64,000 bases of DNA from CAYXDO01 sp964463485 (lineage in GTDB: Bacteria > Myxococcota > Kuafuiibacteriia > Kuafuiibacteriales > Kuafuiibacteriaceae): NCBI GenBank assembly GCA_964463485.1, contig CAYXDO010000034.1:12303-76302 (forward strand). The letters run 5' to 3'. The position numbers and the translations under genes are program-made. The notes beneath the pieces are model-generated. The model was given only the letters and a program-made list of their open reading frames with translations, was not told where the DNA came from and made no database searches. The stretch's first letter is position 1. Each line of letters begins with the position of its first letter. Below, piece by piece: positions 14,701-22,279 of the stretch.

Positions 14701-17258
14701 AGGGCCGATACGAGGCCATTCGGATCGGTCGGGTGCTCGTCCACACCATCGATGATGATTCGCAGGAAGCGTCTCGACCCGGCGCGTTCGAAGTGGGGGT
14801 GCGCGGCCTTGAGCAGCTCGTCGAAGAACAAACTCTTCGCTCCGAGATCCTTGAGAAACCTCGCGCCCATATCTGGATCGGACAGGTTGCGGCCTCGATA
14901 GAAGAACACCGCGTCGCCCGCAGCGAGGCGCTCGGACGCATAGGCGTACATCGAGGAGGACTTGCCGACGCCAGGCTGGCCCGACACGAAGAGCGCCCGG
15001 AACTCCGGTCGATCGAGCTCCGTGAGCCGTGAAGCGAGCGCGCGTCGTTCGACGAGGAGCTCGGGCACCACGACGCGGGTCTTCGTCAATCGATCGAGGG
15101 TCCGCTTGGTGATCGACTCTCCGGCCGAGGCCAGCTTCTCGAAGCTGACTTCGCGAGGCTCGAGGCCTTTCGCGAGAGGGACCTTTTTGGAGACGACCTG
15201 GCGTAGCCGCGAGGGTCGATCGAGCGTCTTTCCATAGACGGAGCGATGCACGATCGACTTGCGGTTGTAGCCAGCGAGAACGAAGAGCTCTCGCTGGCGG
15301 CCGACAGTTTGCTCGGCGAAGAACGGTAACAACGGCATGGTCTCGAGGCTCTGCTCGTCCCGCAGGAACCACTCGCCCGCGGCCATGTCGAAGTCGACGC
15401 GCGACAAAGGCTCGGAGGTGGCGGCGGGATGCGGCCCGGAGAAGCGATGTCCTTCGAGGGCCTCCGTCGGGCTCGACTCGAGCGCGTGATAAATCGCAAC
15501 ACGCGACAGCCACTCCGTCGCCGAGAGCAGGGCCTCGAGGTCTCCCTCGGCGGCGTCGATGCGAGCCTCGAAACCTTCTGGCGCAAGGCCGCCAGCGCGG
15601 TCGGTGGAAAATCGAACCAGCCGGTCGATGGCGGTCTCGCCCTCTTTTGCTTCGAGCGAGTTGTACGCGGTGACGACGTCGGCATTGAACGGGCGTAGAC
15701 CCGCCGCCTCCATGGCCCTGATCGATCGCGACAGCAGGCGTGACCAGGTCGAATACGAAGGCCGAACCAAGTCCTCGATCACGATCGAGTCGATCTCTGC
15801 GACCGACGAGTTGGATCGGAAGTATTCGCTGGCGGCTACGACCGACCAGATCTCGATCGTCGCCGAAGCCGTCTCCACCACCCACCTGGCCCGCGCATCT
15901 GGCTCCGCGACCTTCTGGAGCTCTTCGAACGCGCGAGCGATCGGATACGGGTAGGTCTCGAGCACGCGGTCGGCGTTGGGATAGCGCTTCGGTTTTGGCT
16001 CGTGAGGAACCTCGACAGGAGGTGCTTCGACCGCGAGGGGCGCGGGCTCGGGTGGGGGCTCTTCGACCTCGATCTCTCCGGAGACCTCGTCGTCGCCGAG
16101 CATGGGCTCCGCGGCGGGAGCCGCCGTCGCTGCAACGCGTGTGGCCACCTCTTCTTCCGTGTCGGCTCGCTCGTCGGTCGCTTCGGAGGGGGTCTGTCTG
16201 TCGGAGCTCGGTTTGTCAGAGCTCGGCTTGCCAGAGCTTGGTTTGGCAGAGGCAGGCGCTGACTCCGCTGCGGCTCTAGGCTTGCTGCTTGTGGCTTCTT
16301 CTTCGACGTCGATGTCCTCATCGACCGCGACGGGCTCCTTCGGTCTTGCGGCAGGCGCCACGTCGTCGTCCACATCGAGGTCGACCTCGGCTTCGTCTCC
16401 AACGGCGATCGGCTCGTCGGGCGGCTGATCGAAGAGCGCGTCGAAGGCGGCGATCTCGGGGGGCAAGGCTTTCTGCGGCTCCTCCGCTTCTTCGGTCAGG
16501 AGGAGCGGCTCGGCCGGCTCTTCGGGCGGTGGCGCGGGCGGCGGCGGCGGAATCGATGCCGCGCGGAGGCTAGCTACGAGCTTCGGATCGATCTCTGCCG
16601 TCGACTCTTCGAAGTCCACGGTGGGCTTGCTCTTTGGCGGCTCGCTCGGCTCCTCGACGACGTCGGCTTCTTCGACCTCGACTTCGGGGATCTCGTCGGC
16701 CGGCTCGGGAAGGCGCGCGTGGGCGTCGCTCGGTTCGGGCGCGGGGCTGGGAGGCTCCGAAGGAAGCGAAGCCGCTACTTCGGGAGGCAGGGAGGACCGC
16801 TGACTTTGGACCGTCGCGGTGGCGGCACCCTGCGGCGGGAGCGTCGGTCGCTCGCCCGGCTCGGCGGCGGAAGGGCTTGCCGTGACAGGGGCTGACTCTG
16901 GCGCTTCGTCCGGCGGCTCTGCGTCGATCTCGAAGTCCTCGGCTGGCTTCGCCGGGGACTCGAGCGGCGCCAAGTCCTCGGCAAGCGGGGGCGGAGGCTC
17001 GAGCGCGCCGCTCGAGGGCACGTTCGATCGCTGGATGGACGGTGTCGAGGACGCTGGGGGGAAGGTCGGGGTCGCGAGCAACGCCATTGCCGGCATGCCC
17101 GCGCTGATGATCTCGAGCCTGACGGGAGAGCCGACGTCGATCGCGCTGCGCAGCGTGGAGATTTGGCCCCCGTTCGGCGGCACCAGGACGACCTCGCCGC
17201 TGTAGGTGTCGAGAACGACGACGCCCTGTTCGTATCTGAATCCAATGAATCGTCCCAT
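11757..17258 (-). CDS. Giant STAND-like P-loop ATPase with long TPR array, first gene of the motor operon
   Basis: An 1833-residue protein; the ATG at 17256-17258 has GAGGC upstream, and the longer frame would overlap the divergent gene. Residues 1-60 are a small beta-rich module (MGRFIGFRYEQGVVVLD). About 65-420 is a Pro/Glu/Ser-rich disordered region. About 433-700 is helical, with YPYPIARAFEELQKVAE near its start, a segment type I associate with signalling NTPases. Walker A is GQPGVGKSS near residue 760 and Walker B is RIIIDGVDEH near 834, both NACHT/AAA-like. About 1190-1745 holds at least ten TPR-like repeats of the kinesin-light-chain style, for example AEIHYERSLAIREELED. The tail is very basic (ARPVRPVRPIKKPK). 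STAND ATPases act as switches that oligomerise on ligand binding. Its stop overlaps the next gene by GTGA, so it is cotranslated with the motor genes. Confidence 0.85.
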   Translation of the reverse strand: MGRFIGFRYEQGVVVLDTYSGEVVLVPPNGGQISTLRSAIDVGSPVRLEIISAGMPAMALLATPTFPPASSTPSIQRSNVPSSGALEPPPPLAEDLAPLESPAKPAEDFEIDAEPPDEAPESAPVTASPSAAEPGERPTLPPQGAATATVQSQRSSLPPEVAASLPSEPPSPAPEPSDAHARLPEPADEIPEVEVEEADVVEEPSEPPKSKPTVDFEESTAEIDPKLVASLRAASIPPPPPAPPPEEPAEPLLLTEEAEEPQKALPPEIAAFDALFDQPPDEPIAVGDEAEVDLDVDDDVAPAARPKEPVAVDEDIDVEEEATSSKPRAAAESAPASAKPSSGKPSSDKPSSDRQTPSEATDERADTEEEVATRVAATAAPAAEPMLGDDEVSGEIEVEEPPPEPAPLAVEAPPVEVPHEPKPKRYPNADRVLETYPYPIARAFEELQKVAEPDARARWVVETASATIEIWSVVAASEYFRSNSSVAEIDSIVIEDLVRPSYSTWSRLLSRSIRAMEAAGLRPFNADVVTAYNSLEAKEGETAIDRLVRFSTDRAGGLAPEGFEARIDAAEGDLEALLSATEWLSRVAIYHALESSPTEALEGHRFSGPHPAATSEPLSRVDFDMAAGEWFLRDEQSLETMPLLPFFAEQTVGRQRELFVLAGYNRKSIVHRSVYGKTLDRPSRLRQVVSKKVPLAKGLEPREVSFEKLASAGESITKRTLDRLTKTRVVVPELLVERRALASRLTELDRPEFRALFVSGQPGVGKSSSMYAYASERLAAGDAVFFYRGRNLSDPDMGARFLKDLGAKSLFFDELLKAAHPHFERAGSRRFLRIIIDGVDEHPTDPNGLVSALDTMVRQAVRYPWFKLVATARSGFLERLPARTRPAPSLEARYLTAENEAGDELTFHLRPLSGDERSKLFEKLDGSLGLGSLDPTRSRAVAVPLYLRLAKEHGSVGTRQELISSWISKRLSVEAKDESTGKKRGDLLRAFVRELDALRAHAIPHERLYEVDSLRAAVVNGQIDSPYGQLLDLGLLVEERDDDRCFVSLCHAAFLEHLLVEHHEPQVHSGEDLRELAVRALRFPSLEASVSEIIVRSARAGRWSLALEALEECVPGADGQLRPEHELLVRVVRDALIELLAGHDASGTDLLAALSKGRHSSHVFGMSEALDEAVRLGEEPIVEAVAKALLASTEGIDDQARRAHAEMRLAKLAVSKSDLEAAEVLYERAGAHAGKAGDRRERLRADLGRGKIAALRGKADEAASLFESSFTGLVEVGDSFHASEAKQNHAVLVGQKGDREASERLAEEAKKLAHDSGNARVEVRALNMLAIAADRRQEGALAEKLFVEALETATSRGLTELAATTHGSLGVLYHSRGDAARAEVHLVRELELRREIGDKLPLARSLKRLAVLFAHRGDDEREEQYLVESLTLLADIEDRAGVAETLGTLAALYEKRGDLERVLELHRRALAQQEEIDSKPEIAATLVKIANVLAEREDYDGALESFTRALSIREAGADRPGVADCLMGLGRVHEARGDLDSAEIHYERSLAIREELEDQDGISDCISSVGGVMERRGDLAGAEEHYRRALEIDLGSDDPLGAAFMFMLLGGVLYQQGQLHDAEEHAKRSVTRFEELEHHVGLANALSTLGVCKHMGGHLDEAVECFTRELALRAEQNDEDRAAYSTWLLASAELDRNNVERAAELRPKIAGALEHQQNPKTSAVLAVLDLRLALKQAAEAEITSGLEAAEAAFADAPGLLPLEDGLGTAYLEAALHYDKRKQITRSKDLAMKAHEVVAGRPYHRQAELTAILPKLRRAPARPVRPVRPIKKPK

Positions 17259-17336
17259 GCTGCCTCGGCCGAACCCAACGCGACCACCTTCGAGGGCCAA
17301 CGGCGAAGGCGAGCGCGGGGGCTCGAAACCGGCTGC

Positions 17337-17375
17337 ACTATACAGAAGTCGCCCGCGTGCGTCGCATGGCGACGC
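17337..17375 (-). promoter_or_regulatory. Candidate promoter and operator of the motor operon
   Basis: On the minus strand TATAGT (17342 down to 17337) is a good -10 candidate about 79 bases before the ATG of the giant ATPase gene. A perfect 17-bp inverted repeat, GCGTCGC-ATG-GCGACGC (17359-17375), lies where the -35 element would be, and no good -35 hexamer is present. This layout suits an activator- or repressor-controlled promoter. The divergent gene at 17451 could share the element. Confidence 0.35.
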
Positions 17376-17450
17376 GGATCGACCCAAGATCTGTCTCGCG
17401 TCGAACGACGATGCGTTGCACCCGCCGAGCCGCTTCGATAGGGACACGCG

Positions 17451-19337
17451 GTGCGAACGTTGGCTTTCGCGGCGCTCCTGACCGTTGGATCCTGCTCGAG
17501 CGACCTCTGCGAGCCTCTCGATGGCCTGACTTCGGTGGACGACTTGCCCAAGCCCGCCTCCTGCCCCGCTCCCCCTACGCCGAGAGACCTCTCCGCTCAC
17601 GCCAAGCTCGCCGTCGCGGTGTTCCATTTCAACCTTCAGTACGTCGCTGGTGGCGTGCGCGGGTTTCCGGACGGATCGATCGACCCCGTTTTCGACCTGG
17701 ATGAAGCGGCCACGGAGGACTCGATCATCAAGGTCTCCTTCGAGCCGTTGCTCGACGCTCTGCTGACTCACCCAACTCTGGCCGTCGATCTCGAGCTTCA
17801 AGCGTACATGCTCGAGGTGATGGCGCTACGGCACCCTCTGGTCTTGGACAAGCTACGCACCTTGGCCGCGCGTGGCCAGGTCGACGTGGACAGCTTTCAT
17901 TACTCGGATCAGCTTTACATTGCGTATCCGAGGCTCGATCTCGAGCGTTCCCTCGAGCTCTCGGATCGCGTCTTCGTGGCGACCTGCATCCCGAGGGGGA
18001 AGTCGATATTCACGCAGGAGGGACAATTTGCGCGCGGGCAACTCGGGCTCGCCCAGAATCGGGGATATTCGACGAGCATTCTTCCGAAAAATTTGTACGC
18101 GTACCAATTCGGCGAGCGACCTTCGGACGTACCCACCCTCTTCGTCGATTCCGCGGTGCCCGATCACGTGGTGATTTTAGGGGGTCGTGGCTTCGCGCGA
18201 ACGGCGACGCCGGCCACCTCACTCACTTGGACCTTCATGGACGACGGAGAGATCGCCTTCACCAAGGACCGACTCAACCCGTATTTTGGTCATGACTTCG
18301 AACATGACCCAGCCAAGCTCGACGAGTACGTTCAGGAGCTCTTAGCGCTCGAGTCCGAAGGGTACGTGATGGCGACGGTCCACGAAGCGACTCGTGCGCT
18401 GTTGGCGCGGGGTGTGGTCCCCGAGCCGCTCCCGCCGGTCCTCGACGGGACTTGGCAACCGAAGGACACCAACAACGTGTTTCGATGGATGGGAGGGTCT
18501 GGGCTGTTTCGCACGACCGAGCGCGACAGCGACGTGTTGGCGCGGATCATCCGTGCGCGGAACGCCGTCGCCGCGGTCGACGCGCTCGGCCCTTCGGCGG
18601 ACCCGCGGGCGCGGCGCGGCCTCGAGCGCGCTTGGCGGGAAGCTGTCCTCGCCCAAGTCAGCGACTCCACTGGCTGGAACCCATTCAAGAACGAGGTCGA
18701 CTACTCCCTGGCCCACGCGGCGAACGCGGAGCACTTCGCCGCCGCGACCGCCGCGTGCCTCGAGCTCACGCCGGCTTCCGTAGAGACTCCGAATTGTACG
18801 CCGAGCGACCGAACCCTCGAACAGCTCGGGATCTCGCTCGACATCCCAAATCGCAACCCAAAGGTCACCGTCGAAACCTGCGCGTCCTTGCCCGGCTCGG
18901 TGAGTCGAGTCTCTTTGGAGGTGACTTCGGTCGCGACCTCCGAGTCGTTCGTGGACTCGACCGAAGACGAGAAGCTCTCCAGGCAGCTCGAGCTCCGCGC
19001 CCACCTATCTGGCGCGGAGTTCTCCGTGGCGCCGGCCCTCGAAGACGAGGTGCGGACATACTCACTCGATGACTACATCTTCGACGACATCGGCATCCCG
19101 CTCCAGGACGGGCTGATCGGTCTCGGGTCCGGTCGGTGGCTGATTCAAGATCTGAGCTCAGGCAGGGTCGCCGCCATCGTCTCACGCTCCGGGGAGCTCC
19201 GCGAGTGGGTTCGGTTTTTGGACATGACGGTGAGCCGTACTCATGCCTCGACCCGTCGTTATTACGTCGCAGAGTCCCTCGACGCGAGCTCGGCGCTCGC
19301 GCTTGCCCGAGCCATCAACCGACCGAGCGCCCCGTGA
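17451..19337 (+). CDS. Lipoprotein with GH57/GH38-like glycosidase or deacetylase fold
   Basis: A 628-residue protein with GTG start. The signal RTLAFAALLTVGSC ends in a lipobox (Cys15). The mature part opens with LAVAVFHFNLQYVAGG, then FEPLLDALLTHPTLAVDLELQ, and later FHYSDQLYIAYPRLDLERSL and FTQEGQFARGQL. These are the strand-end and acidic motifs found in GH57/GH38-type (beta/alpha)7 barrels. The C-terminal third is beta-rich. It probably acts on a surface or imported glycan in the envelope. Its stop overlaps the GTG of the next gene (GTGA), so both are probably made together. The exact family is uncertain. Confidence 0.55.
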   Translation: MRTLAFAALLTVGSCSSDLCEPLDGLTSVDDLPKPASCPAPPTPRDLSAHAKLAVAVFHFNLQYVAGGVRGFPDGSIDPVFDLDEAATEDSIIKVSFEPLLDALLTHPTLAVDLELQAYMLEVMALRHPLVLDKLRTLAARGQVDVDSFHYSDQLYIAYPRLDLERSLELSDRVFVATCIPRGKSIFTQEGQFARGQLGLAQNRGYSTSILPKNLYAYQFGERPSDVPTLFVDSAVPDHVVILGGRGFARTATPATSLTWTFMDDGEIAFTKDRLNPYFGHDFEHDPAKLDEYVQELLALESEGYVMATVHEATRALLARGVVPEPLPPVLDGTWQPKDTNNVFRWMGGSGLFRTTERDSDVLARIIRARNAVAAVDALGPSADPRARRGLERAWREAVLAQVSDSTGWNPFKNEVDYSLAHAANAEHFAAATAACLELTPASVETPNCTPSDRTLEQLGISLDIPNRNPKVTVETCASLPGSVSRVSLEVTSVATSESFVDSTEDEKLSRQLELRAHLSGAEFSVAPALEDEVRTYSLDDYIFDDIGIPLQDGLIGLGSGRWLIQDLSSGRVAAIVSRSGELREWVRFLDMTVSRTHASTRRYYVAESLDASSALALARAINRPSAP

Positions 19338-20632
19338 GACGAGAGCGATCGGAGGTCGTGAGCGGCTTCGGTGGGTTTCATCGCCGTCGAGCCCGGCTCA
19401 TCGAGCTCGAATCGGCCGCCGACCTCGACGAGTATGCGATTGAACCCGTCCTGCCTCGCGGAGCCGGACGGAGTTATGGAGACGCCGCTCTTGCGCCGAG
19501 CCTCGTGCGCCTCGTCGGTTCAGCGCAGAGCTCCGTGGACGAGTCGCGGCGCTTGCTCGACGCCCCGGCCCAACTCACCATCCGTGAGGCCGTAGAGCTC
19601 ACCGCCCGGAAGGGTTTGGGACTGCCGGTGGTGCCGGGCACCGGCCTGGCGACGCTCGGCGGCTGCGTCGCAGCTGACATTCACGGCAAGAATCATCACA
19701 AGTGCGGGAGCTTCGAGGCCTGCGTCGAGTCCTTCGAGCTCGTGAGCCCAGACGGGATTCGTCGTCGCTGCTCCCGAGAGACCGAGTCCGAGCTGTTCTT
19801 CGCGACCCTCGGCGGTATGGGGCTCACCGGGCTCATCACTCGGGTGAGTCTCCGACTCGAGCGGGCTGTACCCACCGTCAGGCGGGAGGTCCGCGTTCGC
19901 GACTCGCTCGAGGAGGTCGTCCGCGAGCTCACAGAATCGAAGGCGACGTACTCGGTCGCGTTCGTCGATCCGATGGCAAGGCGCGGAAAGCTCGGGCGCG
20001 GAATGGTGGAGCTCGCCGAACCCAGCGAGTCGCCTGATCGCTCGTGGCGCCTGCCCACGCTTTCGACGCCGCCGACCCCTTTCAACCTCGTACGCAGGTC
20101 GGCGCTGCAGGTCTTCGACGCGCTCGTGCTCGAGTCGGCCAGGAGACTCGCCGCCCGCGGCCCGAGGTTGGTGGCCGCGCGGCGCTTTTTCTTTCCGCTC
20201 GATGGTCTCTCCGACTGGAACAGGCTGTACGGCCCCAAGGGGTTCGTGCAGCTCCAGGTGCTCGTGCCCAAGCTCGAGGACCTCGTCCACATCGTCGAGG
20301 CGGTCGGCAGGCTGTGTCCTTCGATCGGCCTCGGCGTCCTCAAGGTCTTGGGAGACAAGGGATCCGGCTTGCTCTCGTTTCCTGATCGCGGTCTCTGTCT
20401 GGCGCTCGATCTGCCCGCCTCGAGCGACCTTCACAAGGCCCTCGACCTCGGGCACGATCTGACCCTGGAAGCGGGCGGCCGCCTGTATCTGGCGAAGGAC
20501 GCGGCGATGAGACCGAGACATTTTCGCGGAGTCTACGGGTCCGCCATCGACCGGTTTCTTTCAGTCAAGGACCGTGTCGACCCCAAGCGCTCGCTGAGGA
20601 GCGATCAAGCCATGAGGATCGGGCTCCTCTGA
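19334..20632 (+). CDS. DprE1-like FAD-dependent oxidoreductase
   Basis: A 432-residue flavoprotein of the vanillyl-alcohol-oxidase/PCMH family. PRGAGRSYGDAAL (about residue 45) and VPGTGLATLGGCVAADIHGKNHH (about 99-121) are the FAD-binding signatures of decaprenylphosphoryl-ribose 2'-oxidase (DprE1), including the HGKNHH block. SFEACVESFELVSPDG follows, as in that family. DprE1 with DprE2 epimerises a polyprenyl-phosphate-linked pentose. No DprE2-like short-chain dehydrogenase is visible here, and a myxobacterium has no arabinogalactan wall, so a related sugar-lipid oxidation is inferred. GTG 19334 overlaps the previous stop; GTG 19358 has a Shine-Dalgarno that sits too close. Confidence 0.8.
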   Translation: MRRERSEVVSGFGGFHRRRARLIELESAADLDEYAIEPVLPRGAGRSYGDAALAPSLVRLVGSAQSSVDESRRLLDAPAQLTIREAVELTARKGLGLPVVPGTGLATLGGCVAADIHGKNHHKCGSFEACVESFELVSPDGIRRRCSRETESELFFATLGGMGLTGLITRVSLRLERAVPTVRREVRVRDSLEEVVRELTESKATYSVAFVDPMARRGKLGRGMVELAEPSESPDRSWRLPTLSTPPTPFNLVRRSALQVFDALVLESARRLAARGPRLVAARRFFFPLDGLSDWNRLYGPKGFVQLQVLVPKLEDLVHIVEAVGRLCPSIGLGVLKVLGDKGSGLLSFPDRGLCLALDLPASSDLHKALDLGHDLTLEAGGRLYLAKDAAMRPRHFRGVYGSAIDRFLSVKDRVDPKRSLRSDQAMRIGLL

Positions 20633-20779
20633 GTTGCCGGAGTCAACAGGATCGGGCTCGGGCACGGGCACGGGGGCGAAGTGCAGAATCCGGGGGGGCA
20701 AGCCGACGATCTCGTTCCGGATCTCCTACAGCCTAAAGTCTACGGTCTCCGCGGCCACGCCGAACGTGCCACTTTGCTT

Positions 20780-20823
20780 GCGGCCACCGGCCGCTGTGGA
20801 CATAGTGTTATAATCGGCTCGTG
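20780..20823 (+). promoter_or_regulatory. Extended -10 promoter for a leaderless aminotransferase mRNA, with inverted repeat
   Basis: TGT-TATAAT (20806-20814) is a perfect extended -10 element in otherwise GC-rich DNA. A start site 6-7 bases downstream would fall on or next to the GTG start codon at 20821, so the transcript would be leaderless; no ribosome-binding site is present. A perfect inverted repeat GCGGCC-ACC-GGCCGC (20780-20794) covers the -35 area and may be an operator. No good -35 hexamer is visible, as expected for extended -10 promoters. Confidence 0.55.
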
Positions 20824-22206
20824 CCAAGACCCTCTCTCGTCACTCTCGACGACGTCGACCGGTTGCCCGCCGGGACTCCGGCGGAGTGGCTTCGAGATTA
20901 CCAAAATCCGGGGCAGCTCCACTTTCTGCGCCTTCTGGGTTTTGACCGAGTCGTCATCCGCCGGGCCGAAGGGATGTACTATTTCGACGGGACCAATCGG
21001 CCGATCTTGGATTTCTTCGGTGGGTTCGGTTCTCTGGCGTTTGGCCACAATCACCCGAGGATCTTGGCTGCGCGCAGGCGATTTGCGGACGCGCGTCGAC
21101 CGGAGATTCAGCTCGCGTTTCCGTCTCCTTGGGCGGTCGCGCTCGCCAAGAACCTCACCGCGATCGCTCCTGGTGGTCTGGGTTTTGCGTGGCTCGGGTG
21201 TACAGGGTCGGAGTCGGTAGAGTTCGCGCTGAAGCTAGCCGAGCGGGCCCAGGGTCCCGAGCGGGCCGTCGTCGCCTTTGCCACCCATGCGTTTCACGGG
21301 AAGACCAAAGGGGCGCTCTCGGTCACCGACTCCAAGCTCTGCCGATCTGACTTCCGACTCTCGATGGCGACGCGGAGAGTGGAGTTTGGAGACGCCCTCG
21401 GCCTCGAGCGGCTGCTGGAGTCCGACCGGAGCGTAGGCGCGGTGATCTTGGAGACGATTCAGGGGGCCGCGGGCGTGATTACTCCCCCACCCGGATATTT
21501 CGCCAAGGTCCGAGAGATCTGCGATCGGACCAAGACGCTCTGGATCGCCGACGAGGTCCAGTGCGGGGTGGGTCGAACAGGGAAATTCTTTGCGTTCGAG
21601 CACGAGGGTGTCGTGCCGGACATCGTGACTTTGGCGAAGTCACTCGGAGGGGGCAAGGCGTCCGTGGCCGCGGTGTTGGCTAAGCGGGAGGTGTATCTTC
21701 GCGCTTACGGCACCAAAGACACGGCGTTGATTCACGGTCCGGCGACCTTCAGCGGCATGGGAGAGGCATCGGCGACCGCGATCGAGGCTCTGAATGTTCT
21801 CTACGACGAAGGGTTGATGGAGAACGCGGAGAGAGTCGGGGCCTATTTGGTGTCGGAGCTTCGGCGTCTCGCGATGCGTTACCCGCGGGCCATCGCCGAG
21901 GTCCGTGGCCGCGGGCTGATGGTCGGAGTGACACTTCACACTCTCGGGGATGTCGCGTTCGGCGACGGGCTGAGTTGGCTTCGGCCGGAGCTCGAAGGTT
22001 CCCTCGCAGGGTTGGTCGGAGCGTTGTTGTTTCACGAGTTTGGAGTGCTCGTGGCGTTCACCGAGTATGACCGCAACGTCCTGCGGCTCGAACCGCCGTT
22101 GATCGCCGAGCCGCGCCACGTGGAGGTACTCATCGAGGCCCTGGATTCGATCTTGTCGCGGCCGGTGGCTCGGTTGGTCGTCGATTACGCGCGGCGAGTC
22201 CGGTGA
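20821..22206 (+). CDS. Class III (ornithine/acetylornithine-type) PLP aminotransferase
   Basis: A 461-residue enzyme with GTG start. GFAWLGCTGSESVEFALKLA is the cofactor-phosphate motif, WIADEVQCGVGRTGKFFAFE contains the Asp that contacts the pyridine nitrogen, and TLAKSLGGGK carries the Schiff-base Lys (residue 273). Transfers an amino group between an omega-amino compound and a keto acid; the true substrate is unknown. Distances fit fold type I class III. It stands alone, with its own promoter, after the DprE1-like gene. A role in amino-sugar or amino-lipid synthesis would suit the neighbourhood but is not shown by the sequence. Confidence 0.88.
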   Translation: MPRPSLVTLDDVDRLPAGTPAEWLRDYQNPGQLHFLRLLGFDRVVIRRAEGMYYFDGTNRPILDFFGGFGSLAFGHNHPRILAARRRFADARRPEIQLAFPSPWAVALAKNLTAIAPGGLGFAWLGCTGSESVEFALKLAERAQGPERAVVAFATHAFHGKTKGALSVTDSKLCRSDFRLSMATRRVEFGDALGLERLLESDRSVGAVILETIQGAAGVITPPPGYFAKVREICDRTKTLWIADEVQCGVGRTGKFFAFEHEGVVPDIVTLAKSLGGGKASVAAVLAKREVYLRAYGTKDTALIHGPATFSGMGEASATAIEALNVLYDEGLMENAERVGAYLVSELRRLAMRYPRAIAEVRGRGLMVGVTLHTLGDVAFGDGLSWLRPELEGSLAGLVGALLFHEFGVLVAFTEYDRNVLRLEPPLIAEPRHVEVLIEALDSILSRPVARLVVDYARRVR

Positions 22207-22279
22207 GCGGCCGCGAACGCGATCGAATTCTGTGACGAGCGCGAGCGGGCGGGCGTGGTAGGATTGCGCGGGGTCGTCG

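Noticed and set aside
11757..17801. Longer 2014-residue version of the giant ATPase
   Set aside because: The extra N-terminal residues are antisense to the divergent lipoprotein gene and low-complexity; ATG 17258 has a ribosome-binding site and leaves a divergent promoter region.
19334..20632. Authentic mycobacterial DprE1 pathway
   Set aside because: No DprE2 or arabinosyltransferase genes nearby and other features indicate a myxobacterium; only the enzyme family is supported.
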